A stretch of DNA of 64,000 nucleotides. Source: Salegentibacter tibetensis. GTDB lineage: Bacteria; Bacteroidota; Bacteroidia; Flavobacteriales; Flavobacteriaceae. The notes below the pieces were generated by a model. The model made no database searches. It saw nothing but the letters and a program-made list of their open reading frames with translations, and was not told where the DNA came from. The translations under genes were made by a program, and so were the position numbers. The stretch is taken from NCBI RefSeq assembly GCF_020164485.1, contig NZ_JAIQZA010000009.1, positions 1 through 64,000 on the forward strand, written 5' to 3'. Shown in pieces: positions 1 to 8,295 of the stretch. Positions within the stretch are counted from its first letter, which is position 1. Each line of letters opens with the position of its first letter.

Positions 1-68
1 TGGTTAATGAATATTTGGAGCACCATCGTCGAGATTCGAGTGATAACTCCAATTTCATATTGGAATAG
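1..68 (+). CDS. C-terminal end of an unidentified protein (partial)
   Basis: The frame starting at base 3 is open from the window edge to a TAG at 66-68 and gives a hydrophilic tail of 21 residues ending RRDSSDNSNFILE. A strong hairpin terminator follows at once, as expected at a gene end. The fragment is too short to recognise a family. It could be chance coding, because another frame is also open across the same bases to a TAG at 88-90. Confidence 0.35.
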   Translation, partial: VNEYLEHHRRDSSDNSNFILE

Positions 69-90
69 CTTGGGGACTTTCAGTCCCTAG

Positions 91-126
91 TAAAAAAACC
101 TCTGCACTTTGAGTGCAGAGTGGTTT
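91..126. terminator. Hairpin terminator, probably bidirectional
   Basis: CTCTGCACT (100-108) and AGTGCAGAG (112-120) form a perfect 9-bp stem with a 3-nt loop, extended by AAACC/GGTTT outside a small bulge. The A-run at 91-98 becomes a U-tract on the minus strand, and a T-rich stretch follows on the plus strand. It sits between the partial gene ending at 68 and the VOC gene, so the VOC gene starts right against a terminator. Confidence 0.75.
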
Positions 127-155
127 AGTTCAGAAAAGATCACGATACGATTAGG

Positions 156-503
156 GTGAAGGATTTAAAGACTTCGGTGAATTTCTACGGAAATGTCCTG
201 GGGCTGGAGCAAATCTCGAATGGCGGACTTGGAGACCATATAAAATGGTTTCAGCTAAACAATAAGGTGCAGTTGCATCTGGTTGAAAGTGAAGAAGTGG
301 TAGAAAAGAATAAGGGCGTGCACTCGGCTTTTAATACCGATGATTTATCAGAATTTATGGGATTTCTGAGAACCAAAAATATTCCTTTTGAAAACTGGAA
401 GGGAGAAAAAAATACTATAACCAATCGTCCCGACGGGATCAGGCAAATATATTTTCAGGATCCCGATGGTTACTGGATTGAAGTCAATGACAGTACAGTT
501 TAG
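156..503 (+). CDS. VOC/glyoxalase-family protein, apparently lacking its normal 5' end
   Basis: The product is a single vicinal-oxygen-chelate domain of the glyoxalase I/fosfomycin-resistance superfamily. The N-terminal pattern VKDLKTSVNFYGNVLGL and the C-terminal FQDPDGYWIEVND (metal-ligand Glu region) are typical. The only start is a GTG at 156, inside the first beta strand. Coding similarity continues upstream in frame (HDTIRVKDLKTSVNFYG) back to a TAG at 126-128, with no start codon available, and a terminator hairpin lies just before it. The gene has therefore probably lost its real start, and perhaps a signal peptide, through a rearrangement. Substrate unknown. Its stop overlaps the stop of the convergent HAD gene by 4 bases. 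Confidence 0.7.
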   Translation: MKDLKTSVNFYGNVLGLEQISNGGLGDHIKWFQLNNKVQLHLVESEEVVEKNKGVHSAFNTDDLSEFMGFLRTKNIPFENWKGEKNTITNRPDGIRQIYFQDPDGYWIEVNDSTV

Positions 504-1312
504 CTTTTTATAGCATATTCTTCTTTAAGCAGGCCGAGTTCTTCGATGGTTTTTAGAACTCCGTTCTCATTATTGCTAAAAGTGGTTATAAATTTACTTG
601 CGTTAATAATTTCAGGATGCGCGTTTTTCATCGCGTAGCTGTATTTCGCGTTCTGCATCATCTCCAGGTCGTTGAGGTAATCTCCAAAAACCAGGGTTTC
701 CTCCGGGGAGATATTTAACTCTTTCTGGATTCCGCTAATGGCATTTCCTTTATTTGCGGTTATTGATGTAATATCTATAAAAACATTGGCCGCAATGGCT
801 ACTTTGTAATCAGAAGCAAATTCTTTAAAATGCGGGTAAGTATGCTCTTCAACACCATTAAAGTTGCAAAAAGTGACTTTTAAAATAGTATCGTCTACCT
901 CAGTAAGATCCTCTACTTTTTCTATCCGTTTGTAGAACTTATTGATCTCGTTGAAGAAACTATCGTCTTTACTCTCTATATATGCCGAATTCTTTCCGCA
1001 GAGCACCAAATGAGTTTCGGGAAGTTCCCGGCCTTTCCTTACAAAATCTAATGCAGCTGTCTTGTCTAATGGATTTACGTAAAGATCTTTTCCTTTATGA
1101 ACTACGTGAGTGCCATTTTCAGCAAAAAACAGCATCCTGTCTTTAATTTTGTCAAATTTGCTTTCCAGGTTATAAAACTGACGGCCACTGGCAACAGAGA
1201 ACATTACCCCCTTGTTGTTTAGTAATTCTTCTATTTCCCAGAAATCGGGGTGGATCTCGTGTTGGTCGTTCAACAAAGTTCCATCCATATCGGTAACGAT
1301 CAATTTTATCAT
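500..1312 (-). CDS. Cof-type HAD-IIB family phosphatase
   Basis: This is a cytosolic haloacid-dehalogenase phosphatase of the Cof/YidA type, 270 residues, the usual family length. Motif I is VTDMDGTLL near the N-terminus (nucleophile Asp8, acid/base Asp10). Motif II is SVASGRQ near residue 40. A lysine in TANKGNA and motif IV VFGDYLNDLEMM near residue 210 complete the active site, and the C2B cap lies between. Such enzymes dephosphorylate sugar phosphates, FMN or similar small phosphates; the substrate cannot be told from sequence. It is monocistronic and convergent with the VOC gene. Family assignment is sure, substrate open. Confidence 0.93.
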   Translation of the reverse strand: MIKLIVTDMDGTLLNDQHEIHPDFWEIEELLNNKGVMFSVASGRQFYNLESKFDKIKDRMLFFAENGTHVVHKGKDLYVNPLDKTAALDFVRKGRELPETHLVLCGKNSAYIESKDDSFFNEINKFYKRIEKVEDLTEVDDTILKVTFCNFNGVEEHTYPHFKEFASDYKVAIAANVFIDITSITANKGNAISGIQKELNISPEETLVFGDYLNDLEMMQNAKYSYAMKNAHPEIINASKFITTFSNNENGVLKTIEELGLLKEEYAIKS

Positions 1313-1759
1313 AGCGCAAATTTAAGCGGCAAATATAAAAGAATAGAAACCGGGAGAAGTTAAGAAAGCATCAAATGTGCTTTTAGCTGTATAAATTTTT
1401 ATGATCTATGTGTTTGATCAGTCCAATTTCTATTTTCACCCTGAAACCGGGGAATTATAAAAAAGGCCACGACTACTCCAGCAAAAGTGCTAGGATGAGA
1501 TTGCATGGAATGACTTATAGGGCAGTATTTTGGGATAACCAGAAAGATTATCGTTTTTTTGTGGCTGCACTTCCCTTTAGCGGATTTATGGATTGATTTG
1601 GCCGAAGAAATAAAAAACCGAAACTTAGAACCTGAATGGTTTTCAGTATTTTAAGGTTTCGCGCCTTATGTGAAAGGTTCTTTTTATATTAATTTAAGCA
1701 GGCGATTGATTCTCTGTTTATTCAATGGCTCCTGCTCAAAAAACTTTTGTCCTTGTTTT
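1313..1759. other. Gene-free stretch, possibly a decayed coding sequence
   Basis: About 450 bases without a convincing gene. Short protein-like pieces appear in different plus-strand frames: YVFDQSNFYFHPETGEL (from about 1400), a 62-codon frame at 1408-1596, and DLAEEIKNRNLEPEWFSVF ending in TAA near 1653. This looks like a frameshifted remnant rather than a live gene. An imperfect hairpin, AGCAGG (1697-1702) with CCTGCT (1731-1736) and an inner ATTGA/TCAAT stem, could terminate the minus-strand lipoprotein gene to its right. Confidence 0.35.
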
Positions 1760-2164
1760 TTAGTCTTTTATTAGCGTTGCCCTGGTAATTTCTGTACCTG
1801 TTGGCAGGCAATTTCCTTCTTCGTTTTCTGCGGTAATAAATACCTCTATTGGTTTGTATGGGAACGAAGCCTTGTAGGTTGATTTTTCGGCATTCTCCTG
1901 GTTAAAGTGCCCTACATTCCTAACCACCCCCGATTCTGAAACAGCCCAAATAACATAAAGCTTTTTGGGTGGTTCCAGCCTTTCGGGGGATGCAAGATTG
2001 TTTGCTTCTATTGTAACCAAATAATTGGGGTCGCCCTGTTCTTTCACTTCTGCAGAAATATCTGCGGCAGGTACAATTTTAGATACCGGAAACTTTATTG
2101 TTTCAGAACAGGAAGTCATCACCGCCAGGATTATAGTGATCGATAGTATTTTAATAGATTTCAT
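1760..2164 (-). CDS. Small lipoprotein resembling the anti-sigma-K (RskA) C-terminal domain
   Basis: A 134-residue protein with a lipoprotein signal: hydrophobic residues 4-15, then the lipobox VMTSC, so the mature N-terminal Cys is residue 19. The body has YVIWAVSESG, VGHFNQ and IEVFITAENEEGN followed by PTG. This is the order seen in the extracytoplasmic C-terminal domain of RskA-type anti-sigma factors, including the one in this window at 35790-36593 (VYQVWSL, IGLL, FGITLEPEGGS, PT). There is no zinc-finger or sigma-binding half and no adjacent sigma gene. It would sit in the periplasmic leaflet of a membrane. Function unknown; the domain match is judged by eye. Confidence 0.75.
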   Translation of the reverse strand: MKSIKILSITIILAVMTSCSETIKFPVSKIVPAADISAEVKEQGDPNYLVTIEANNLASPERLEPPKKLYVIWAVSESGVVRNVGHFNQENAEKSTYKASFPYKPIEVFITAENEEGNCLPTGTEITRATLIKD

Positions 2165-2205
2165 GTTTTCTAATTAAATTATTATACTGAATTGTCTCAA
2201 TTAAA

Positions 2206-3114
2206 CTATTCGTTTTCGTTTATTTTAAGGTTTAGGGTATTTGGTGGGTCATAGTTTTTTAATTCAACTATAGAAGCTGGTAAACTAAAACCCTTTGCAA
2301 TTAATGCTGCAATAACATTGTTCATAATCTGCGACCGGATGCTATGGTGGACAGATCGCCTGGAAGTCTTAAAAGTATCAACCCAAAACTGCACATTAAT
2401 GTTTATGGTATTTGTAGCCAGCTCCCTTATGCTAATAGAAGGCTTTTTATCCCCTTTTAAAACTCCTTCCACATTATTTACAGTTTCAAGTATAATCTTT
2501 ATAGCATCTGTGGGATTATTCTCATAAGCAATCCCAACGGTAAATTCGTAACGTAAAAAGCCATCAATAGTATAATTAAACAAGGGGTTTTTAAGGATTA
2601 TGGAATTAGGTAGAAAAACATCTTTTCCATCTGGCGTTTTAATGAGTGTTTCGCGAATATTGATATCCTTTACAAAACCTTCAATATTATTTATTTCAAT
2701 TAAATCATCTAATCTAAAAGGGCTTTTAAAAGCGAGAATAATTCCTGCCAGAAAATTTTCTCCAATGTCTTTTAAAGCAAACCCAATAACAAAAGTTAAG
2801 AGACCTGCACCTGCTAACACTTTATTGGTAAAAGCATCAAGTCCCAATAAATAGAGTGTTATTAATACTATAATTGATTTTAGGGTGAAACCTGTAATTT
2901 GTGATATAAAAGTAGCAGTGATATGGTTGGGTGATCTTTTTATTAAGCGTAACCTTATTCTACGCTTAATAAAATTGGCTATAAAAAACCCGGCAACTAA
3001 AAATAAGAAGGTTAGCCCAAGATTAAGATAATTCAATCTAAGATATTGAACTATATTATTGTACAAATCACTTGCGTTTTCCAAATTACTTAGTTTAAGG
3101 ATTGAATTCTTCAA
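2206..3114 (-). CDS. MscS-family small-conductance mechanosensitive channel
   Basis: The 302-residue product has hydrophobic segments near residues 30-50, 72-92 and 95-118, followed by the MscS beta domain. The third helix and its exit (GAGLLTFVIGFALKDIGENF) match the pore-lining TM3 region, and PFRLDDLIEINNIEG then TLIKTPDGKDVFLPNS are the conserved beta-domain signatures. It forms a heptameric inner-membrane channel that releases solutes on hypo-osmotic shock. It lies alone between small membrane-associated genes, all on the minus strand with short gaps. Family certain. Confidence 0.93.
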   Translation of the reverse strand: MKNSILKLSNLENASDLYNNIVQYLRLNYLNLGLTFLFLVAGFFIANFIKRRIRLRLIKRSPNHITATFISQITGFTLKSIIVLITLYLLGLDAFTNKVLAGAGLLTFVIGFALKDIGENFLAGIILAFKSPFRLDDLIEINNIEGFVKDINIRETLIKTPDGKDVFLPNSIILKNPLFNYTIDGFLRYEFTVGIAYENNPTDAIKIILETVNNVEGVLKGDKKPSISIRELATNTININVQFWVDTFKTSRRSVHHSIRSQIMNNVIAALIAKGFSLPASIVELKNYDPPNTLNLKINENE

Positions 3115-3208
3115 CCATTGCCGCTGCTCAAATGTCTATAATATTTCGTTTATGGCTTCCCTGGCAAATATCTTATTAGAAACCTTATTGTTTTTAAAGT
3201 TTGTTTAT

Positions 3209-3565
3209 CTAAAAAAGTATAGCATCTACAATTCCACCTACAATCGCTATAAATACGGCCAGCCATAGGGAGGGAAGAAAGCCTTCCGTTTTAAAATCAT
3301 CGCTAAACTGGTCGGCTATTTCAATAATAATGGCGTAGGCTATCACCCGGGTAATAAATCCTAATCCCAGGAAATAAAAAATTCCGAAGGTTGCAACATT
3401 TAGTAATAGGGTGAGAACCCAACTTAATAGGAAACTAAGCACTCCAATAATAAGTGCTACGATAATAGCTGTTTTGAAACCTTTAAGTTCTACTTTTGGC
3501 ATTATGTTGGCCGCGGCAAGCAATACCAGGGCATCAATAACAATATGCACTACCCACTGAAGCAT
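3209..3565 (-). CDS. YvlD/phage-holin-family small membrane protein (four TM)
   Basis: A 118-residue protein made almost entirely of four hydrophobic helices (about residues 5-25, 31-55, 57-85 and 95-117). The pattern AANIMPKVELKGFKTAI, then ALIIGVLSFLLSW, then a final GGIVDAIL helix, is that of the Phage_holin_4_2/YvlD group. Despite the name these chromosomal proteins are not phage holins; the role is unclear, with envelope stress suggested for relatives. There are no phage genes nearby. Confidence 0.85.
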   Translation of the reverse strand: MLQWVVHIVIDALVLLAAANIMPKVELKGFKTAIIVALIIGVLSFLLSWVLTLLLNVATFGIFYFLGLGFITRVIAYAIIIEIADQFSDDFKTEGFLPSLWLAVFIAIVGGIVDAILF

Positions 3566-3627
3566 ATTCTTGGTTTTTAGGTTAGTATACCTAAAGATAA
3601 AGAATTTTGTTTAAAGATTTGATGAAT

Positions 3628-4254
3628 TCAGTTTTCCATTGTAGTTGGTTGCTGTTTAGTGAGAATTTCCCAAATGGCTTTAAAATTAGCCAGTTGTTCC
3701 CGGCGTTTAATTGTTTCAGAAGAGGTATAGGCTACAGGTGCAGCTTCAAAACCCTTGTATTTGGCGTCCAGATTTCTGGCAATATAAAGACTTCTGGGTA
3801 AATGGAATTTTTGCGTGATCACAATTGCGTCTTCAATTTCAAAAACGGCTTTAGCGCGAAACATACTATCGTAAGTATCAAAACCAGAGTGGTCTAATAT
3901 CATATCATCGAGAGGTACATCTTTCTTTAGCAGGTGATTTTTTATGGCATTAACTTCGTCGTAATCATCTGTTCTGTGATCCCCACTTATCAGGAAATTT
4001 TCAATTTTGTTTTGTTTGTAAAGCTGATAGGCAGTCTCTACCCGATCCTCGAGAATAGGCGATAATTTCCCATCTGCATGTACGCTCGCTCCCAGAATTA
4101 TACCTGTTTGAGCAGAAGGAACTTCTGTGATTTCAGAATAAATAAGATGAGAGGTTTCTTTTTGGATATAAGCTTCTAACCCAAATATGATGAGGATGCT
4201 TAAGATAACGAAAAGTGCAAAAGCAAAGATTAGTTTTTTAAGAAGCTTCATCAT
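3628..4254 (-). CDS. SanA/YdcF-like DUF218 membrane-anchored protein
   Basis: A 208-residue protein with one N-terminal TM helix (about residues 5-27) and a DUF218 domain. Visible motifs are GIILGASVHADGKLSP, the ILEDRVETAYQLYKQ helix, FLISGDHR, and VITQKFHLPRSLYIA near the C-terminus, all diagnostic of the SanA/YdcF group. E. coli SanA affects the envelope barrier to vancomycin at high temperature; the biochemical activity of the family is not settled. The start is the first of two ATGs (MMKLL), so the true start may be one codon later. Confidence 0.88.
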   Translation of the reverse strand: MMKLLKKLIFAFALFVILSILIIFGLEAYIQKETSHLIYSEITEVPSAQTGIILGASVHADGKLSPILEDRVETAYQLYKQNKIENFLISGDHRTDDYDEVNAIKNHLLKKDVPLDDMILDHSGFDTYDSMFRAKAVFEIEDAIVITQKFHLPRSLYIARNLDAKYKGFEAAPVAYTSSETIKRREQLANFKAIWEILTKQQPTTMEN

Positions 4255-4347
4255 AGGCTACGCCAATTATATCACGAAGATAAAGAATAATAGTTTACCT
4301 ATATGTATAATTTATGGGGGATGCTTTAAGCATTAAACCTGATTGTT

Positions 4348-4355
4348 TACCTTTG
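4348..4355 (+). promoter_or_regulatory. Bacteroidota-type -7 box for the nitroreductase gene
   Basis: TACCTTTG matches the TAnnTTTG consensus of the main Bacteroidota sigma factor and lies 25 bases before the ATG at 4381, which predicts a short 5' leader of about 20 bases. No good TTTG -33 element is seen at the expected distance; the nearest is CTTTAAG near 4325. Confidence 0.4.
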
Positions 4356-4380
4356 ATGGTCTTAAAGAAGAATTGAAAAA

Positions 4381-5013
4381 ATGAGCAATATTAAAGCTTT
4401 ACAATGGCGTTATGCCACTAAAAAGTTCGACCCCAATAAAATACTTTCTTCAGAGAAAATAAATATTCTTAAGGAAGCTTTTAACCTTACCGCCACATCC
4501 TACGGTTTGCAACCTTTAAAAATGGTTGTTGTGCGTAATAAACAGCTTCAAGAGCAGTTAAAAACTGCTTCCTGGGAGCAGCAGCAGTTAAATACTGCTT
4601 CCCATGTTTTAGTGATTTGCATTGAAAAGAAAGTTGATAAACATTTTATTGAACAGTATTTTAAAAGGGTAAAACATATACGGGAAACTCCAGATGAAAT
4701 TCTAGATCCTTTTAAAAAGTCTTTGGTAGATAGTTTTGAATCTAAAGCAGAAGAGGAAGTTCATGCCTGGGCCCTAAATCAGGCTTACTTAACTTTAGGA
4801 ACACTTTTAACTGTTTGTGCTACCGAAGAAATAGATGCCTGCCCTATGGAAGGTTTTGAGCCCAACAAATACGATGAACTGCTGAATTTAGATGCTCATA
4901 ATTTAAAGTCGGTACTGGCTTTGCCGGTAGGTTATCGCGCAGAAGACGATATGTTTTCTGAATTTAAAAAGGTGCGAAGACCCCTGGATGATGTAATTAT
5001 TGAAGTGAATTAA
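4381..5013 (+). CDS. NAD(P)H-dependent nitroreductase-family oxidoreductase
   Basis: A 210-residue flavoprotein of the NfsB/FMN-dependent nitroreductase family. The N-terminal WRYATKKFDPNK (FMN phosphate contact), SYGLQPLKMVVVR, and the C-terminal ACPMEGFEPNKYDELL with VLALPVGYRAEDD are the classic signatures. It is a cytosolic enzyme reducing nitroaromatics, quinones or similar acceptors with NAD(P)H through FMN. It stands alone on the plus strand, and its stop overlaps the stop of ribB on the other strand by 4 bases. Confidence 0.93.
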   Translation: MSNIKALQWRYATKKFDPNKILSSEKINILKEAFNLTATSYGLQPLKMVVVRNKQLQEQLKTASWEQQQLNTASHVLVICIEKKVDKHFIEQYFKRVKHIRETPDEILDPFKKSLVDSFESKAEEEVHAWALNQAYLTLGTLLTVCATEEIDACPMEGFEPNKYDELLNLDAHNLKSVLALPVGYRAEDDMFSEFKKVRRPLDDVIIEVN

Positions 5014-6158
5014 TAATTTACGTAGCGGGTAATTTCCAGTCCGTAGCCAATCATTCCAACACGTTTTGTTTGTTGGGTGTTAGAAAGTAATTTGATTTTA
5101 TGAATTTCCAGGTCGTGTAGAATCTGGGCACCAATTCCAAAATCTTTATTATCCATATTAATTGGCGGAGCTTTAACTTCGCCTTTTTTCTGGCGTTCTT
5201 TTAGCTCAGCCAGTCGTGGCAATAGATTTAAAGATTGTCTGGCAGGATTAATAAAAACAATAGCACCACGACCTTCATCGTTAATGGCCCTGAACATATT
5301 GTCCAGTTTCTTGTCGGCATCATTGGTAAGCGTTCCAAGAATGTCATTATTAACCAAAGTAGAGTTTACACGAACCAAAATTTCTTCCTCGCTTTTCCAG
5401 CTTCCTTTAGTAAGTGCCAGATGAACCTGATTATTTGTAGTTTGGCGGTAAGCTCTTAATCTAAATTTTCCGAATCGAGTTTCAAGATCAAAATCTTCTT
5501 TTTTCTCGATCAAAGAATCGTGCTGCATTCTATAAGCCACGAGAGCTTCTATAGAAACTATTTTAAGATCAAATTTTTGTGCAACTTCCATTAGTTGCGG
5601 AAGCCTCGCCATAGTTCCATCTTCGTTCATGATTTCCACGATAACTCCTGCTGGCTCGAAACCGGCAAGCCTTGCAAAATCTATAGCAGCTTCGGTATGC
5701 CCCGTTCTTCTTAATACGCCACCTTCTTTGGCTTTAAGCGGAAAAATATGTCCGGGACGGTTAAGATCTATGGGTTTGGTTTCATGATCTATAAGCGACT
5801 GAATTGTTTTGGCTCTGTCTGAAGCTGAAATTCCCGTAGTAACACCTTTACCTCGCAAATCTACAGAGATGGTAAAACCGGTTTCCATAGGATCGGTATT
5901 GTTGCTTACCATCATCTCCAGTTTCAGATTTTTACAACGTTCTTCGGTTATTGGTGCGCAAATGAGTCCGCGGCCGTGAGTAGCCATAAAGTTGATCATT
6001 TCCGGAGTCACCTTTTCTGCGGCTGCAACAAAATCTCCTTCATTTTCTCTGTCTTCATCATCTACCACGATAATTACCTTTCCTTCACGAATGTCATCTA
6101 TCGCTTCCTGAATGCTGTGAAGTTTAAGGGTATTTTTGATAGTGGTTTCCTGAGCCAT
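5010..6158 (-). CDS. ribB: 3,4-dihydroxy-2-butanone-4-phosphate synthase with a degenerate GTP cyclohydrolase II half
   Basis: The N-terminal half is an intact RibB enzyme, converting ribulose 5-phosphate to the four-carbon riboflavin precursor. It has [13 protein letters not shown] (acidic loop), [22 protein letters not shown] and [17 protein letters not shown]. The C-terminal half aligns with RibA ([10 protein letters not shown] at its start, [11 protein letters not shown] at its end), but the zinc motif of three cysteines is gone: VNSTLVNND and LTNDADKKL replace the usual cysteine-bearing strands. The catalytic YLRQEGRGIGL-type segment is replaced by [15 protein letters not shown] cyclohydrolase II activity is therefore unlikely. 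I chose the ATG at 6158 (MAQETTIKN); an in-frame ATG at 6182 is possible. It is the last gene of the ftsK-lolA-lptF/G run. Confidence 0.92.
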   Translation of the reverse strand: MAQETTIKNTLKLHSIQEAIDDIREGKVIIVVDDEDRENEGDFVAAAEKVTPEMINFMATHGRGLICAPITEERCKNLKLEMMVSNNTDPMETGFTISVDLRGKGVTTGISASDRAKTIQSLIDHETKPIDLNRPGHIFPLKAKEGGVLRRTGHTEAAIDFARLAGFEPAGVIVEIMNEDGTMARLPQLMEVAQKFDLKIVSIEALVAYRMQHDSLIEKKEDFDLETRFGKFRLRAYRQTTNNQVHLALTKGSWKSEEEILVRVNSTLVNNDILGTLTNDADKKLDNMFRAINDEGRGAIVFINPARQSLNLLPRLAELKERQKKGEVKAPPINMDNKDFGIGAQILHDLEIHKIKLLSNTQQTKRVGMIGYGLEITRYVNY

Positions 6159-6188
6159 GTTGTGTGTTATTTTGGGCTGCAAAGATAT

Positions 6189-7637
6189 TTAATCTATTTT
6201 TCTTTTCGGCTTAATAATACCAGCTTTTTTAAGCCCTTTCCGTATAGGTTCGGTAATATTATCAAAAGCAAAAAGACCCTGGTCTGTAGTAGCCCTGTAA
6301 GTAAGATAAATTCCTAATGGGAGCATGATAAGTGTGGAAAGCCAGGTAGCCATAAAGGGGCTGATACTGCCGTCTTCTGCACTGTTTTTAGCAAATATGC
6401 CGATAAAGTGATAGGTTAGAAACAGTAGGATCGCAACTACCATAGGTAAACCCATTCCTCCTTTTCTAATAATAGCGCCTAAGGGTGCGCCTACAAAGAA
6501 TAAGACAATACAGGCTGCAGCGAGAACATATTTTTCGTGTAAGGCTATCTCAAATTTATTGAGTTGCTTGGTAGAGTTTTTTAACTCAGATCTTTTAATA
6601 TTAAGATGTGAAAGTGCACCGTTTACAGAACCTAATGATAGACTCACTATCTGGATGGCCTGGTAGGTGTCATATTCTTCCAGGATGGTATTTTTAATTT
6701 CCTTTATAGAATCTGCAGGATTTAAATTCACCTCTATTTTGTCAAAATCTGTACGTTGGTACATATTTTCGGTTAAGGCTCTTTTCTTTTCATTATGGGA
6801 GGTAGAAAATGAATCTATACTCTGACGGAGTTCAGAAATATTAAGCATTCCCTGAGTGTTACTGTAACTTTCATCTTCCAGATCTACATTGTTGAAATCT
6901 GAAAGATCGAGGTTTATGGTATATTCCTCGAAATAACTCTTGGCAAAGGGTTTATTTCTTCTTTTAGAATAATCTGATGGTTGAATTTCGTCGTAATAAT
7001 TACCGTCTTTTAGAATGAGGGAAAGTACATCTGAATCTGTACTACCCATTAATTCGCCTTCTTTGGCCTTCATTACGGTAAAGTTTCCGCTACGGGCTGT
7101 TTTTTTATGGATTATAACATCGGTTAGATATTGGCCGTTATCCCCACTTTTGTCTTCAACTTTAATATTTATGGTTCCCAAATCGTTAAAAACGCCTTCG
7201 GTAATAGCCATCGCAGGTTTTAATTTCGCAATATTTTTCCGAAGATTTATCGATTTATATTCAGCGGCAGGAATTACATTATTAGCAAAAAAGAATGCGG
7301 TAACGCTAACTAATAAGATGAAGAAAGTTAAGCTGCGCATAGCTCTTTGTAGTGAAATCCCGGAAGATTTCATTGCTGCAAACTCATAATTTTCGGCAAA
7401 ATTACCAAAAGTCATTATGGAAGTAAGTAAAATGGTAAGCGGTAAAACCAGTGGCACCAGTTTGGGAGAAAAATAGAGGAGGAATTTGAAAATTATTTCG
7501 GTATCCAAATCTTTTCCTGCCAGTTCACCAATGTACAACCAAATGGTTTGGAGTACAAAGATGAACATAAGAATGATAAAAACTGTAAAAAACGTTTTTA
7601 GGTAACTGGTGAGTATGTACCGGTCTAATATTTTCAA
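6189..7637 (-). CDS. LptF/LptG-family permease of the LPS export complex
   Basis: A 482-residue YjgP/YjgQ-family protein. It starts KILDRYILTSYLKTFF, the usual N-terminal coupling helix, has three TM helices within about the first 125 residues, a periplasmic beta-jellyroll region of roughly 200 residues, and three C-terminal TM helices with GAPLGAIIRKGGMGLP. It would form half of the LptB2FG ABC transporter that extracts LPS from the inner membrane. F and G cannot be told apart here. It is two bases downstream of lolA and six or more upstream of ribB, so it is almost certainly co-transcribed with them. Confidence 0.93.
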   Translation of the reverse strand: MKILDRYILTSYLKTFFTVFIILMFIFVLQTIWLYIGELAGKDLDTEIIFKFLLYFSPKLVPLVLPLTILLTSIMTFGNFAENYEFAAMKSSGISLQRAMRSLTFFILLVSVTAFFFANNVIPAAEYKSINLRKNIAKLKPAMAITEGVFNDLGTINIKVEDKSGDNGQYLTDVIIHKKTARSGNFTVMKAKEGELMGSTDSDVLSLILKDGNYYDEIQPSDYSKRRNKPFAKSYFEEYTINLDLSDFNNVDLEDESYSNTQGMLNISELRQSIDSFSTSHNEKKRALTENMYQRTDFDKIEVNLNPADSIKEIKNTILEEYDTYQAIQIVSLSLGSVNGALSHLNIKRSELKNSTKQLNKFEIALHEKYVLAAACIVLFFVGAPLGAIIRKGGMGLPMVVAILLFLTYHFIGIFAKNSAEDGSISPFMATWLSTLIMLPLGIYLTYRATTDQGLFAFDNITEPIRKGLKKAGIIKPKRKID

Positions 7638-7638
7638 T

Positions 7639-8289
7639 TTAGTCTAATCTGTTGATATAAAAATCTTCGTAACGGGCTTCTTCAAAAATAAAAAGGTTTT
7701 GTGCCAGCTCCTGGTCAGTTTTAAAGCTTTTTACGGTAATAGTAATTTTCGTATCGTTATCCTGGGTTTGGATAAGGTTATAAATATGTTTGGTTTGGCT
7801 ATCTATACCCAATAGTATATTCTTAACCTCGGCATTGCTGTCTTTTGGGGTTAATTTTACATACTGAATTTTGCGTCCATTTAAATTCTGAGCAACATCC
7901 ATTTCGTAATTATATCCTTCTTCATAAAAAGTAAACATTTTAGATGGAGTGATATTATTATCTTCCTCTTCAATATAAGTAGAAATATTAATCTCTTCAT
8001 CTTCCGGAATTATGGTATAAATTTTCTCTCCATCAAACATTTGGGTTGTCCCCATGAGATTCAGTACATATTTTTCACCCTTAATGCTTACATCACCACG
8101 GGTTTCCTGGTTTACGTTGGCCGCATTGTTTTGTAAGGTGTATTTAAAATCTATCACCATATTGTCATAGCCTTTAACCTTAGAAGATACTTCGTTTAGA
8201 AGGCTCTCTGCTTTTGTGGAATTCTGCGCTTGCAAACTTATGGTGAAAATAGCGAGCGTAATAAAAATTAAATTTTTCATCTTAGTCAT
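7639..8289 (-). CDS. lolA: LolA-like outer-membrane lipoprotein carrier
   Basis: A 216-residue periplasmic protein with a Sec signal peptide (KNLIFITLAIFTISLQAQ) and the LolA fold: a run of beta strands including MVIDFKYTLQN, RGDVSIKGEKYVLNL, QMFDGEKIYTIIP and a C-terminal FEEARYEDFYINRLD. LolA shuttles lipoproteins from the inner membrane to the outer membrane. An alternative ATG lies three codons in (8280). The gap from the ftsK stop is only six bases, and lptF/G follows after one base. The family is clear; sequence conservation in Bacteroidota LolA is low, so assignment leans partly on context. Confidence 0.88.
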   Translation of the reverse strand: MTKMKNLIFITLAIFTISLQAQNSTKAESLLNEVSSKVKGYDNMVIDFKYTLQNNAANVNQETRGDVSIKGEKYVLNLMGTTQMFDGEKIYTIIPEDEEINISTYIEEEDNNITPSKMFTFYEEGYNYEMDVAQNLNGRKIQYVKLTPKDSNAEVKNILLGIDSQTKHIYNLIQTQDNDTKITITVKSFKTDQELAQNLFIFEEARYEDFYINRLD

Positions 8290-8295
8290 TAGGTG

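Noticed and set aside
1408-1596. Open frame of 62 codons on the plus strand
   Set aside because: No start signal, no family-like motif, and other frames look as protein-like; treated as part of a possible remnant, not a gene.
3209-3565. Possible prophage because of the phage-holin family name
   Set aside because: No other phage gene nearby; YvlD-like proteins of this kind are chromosomal.
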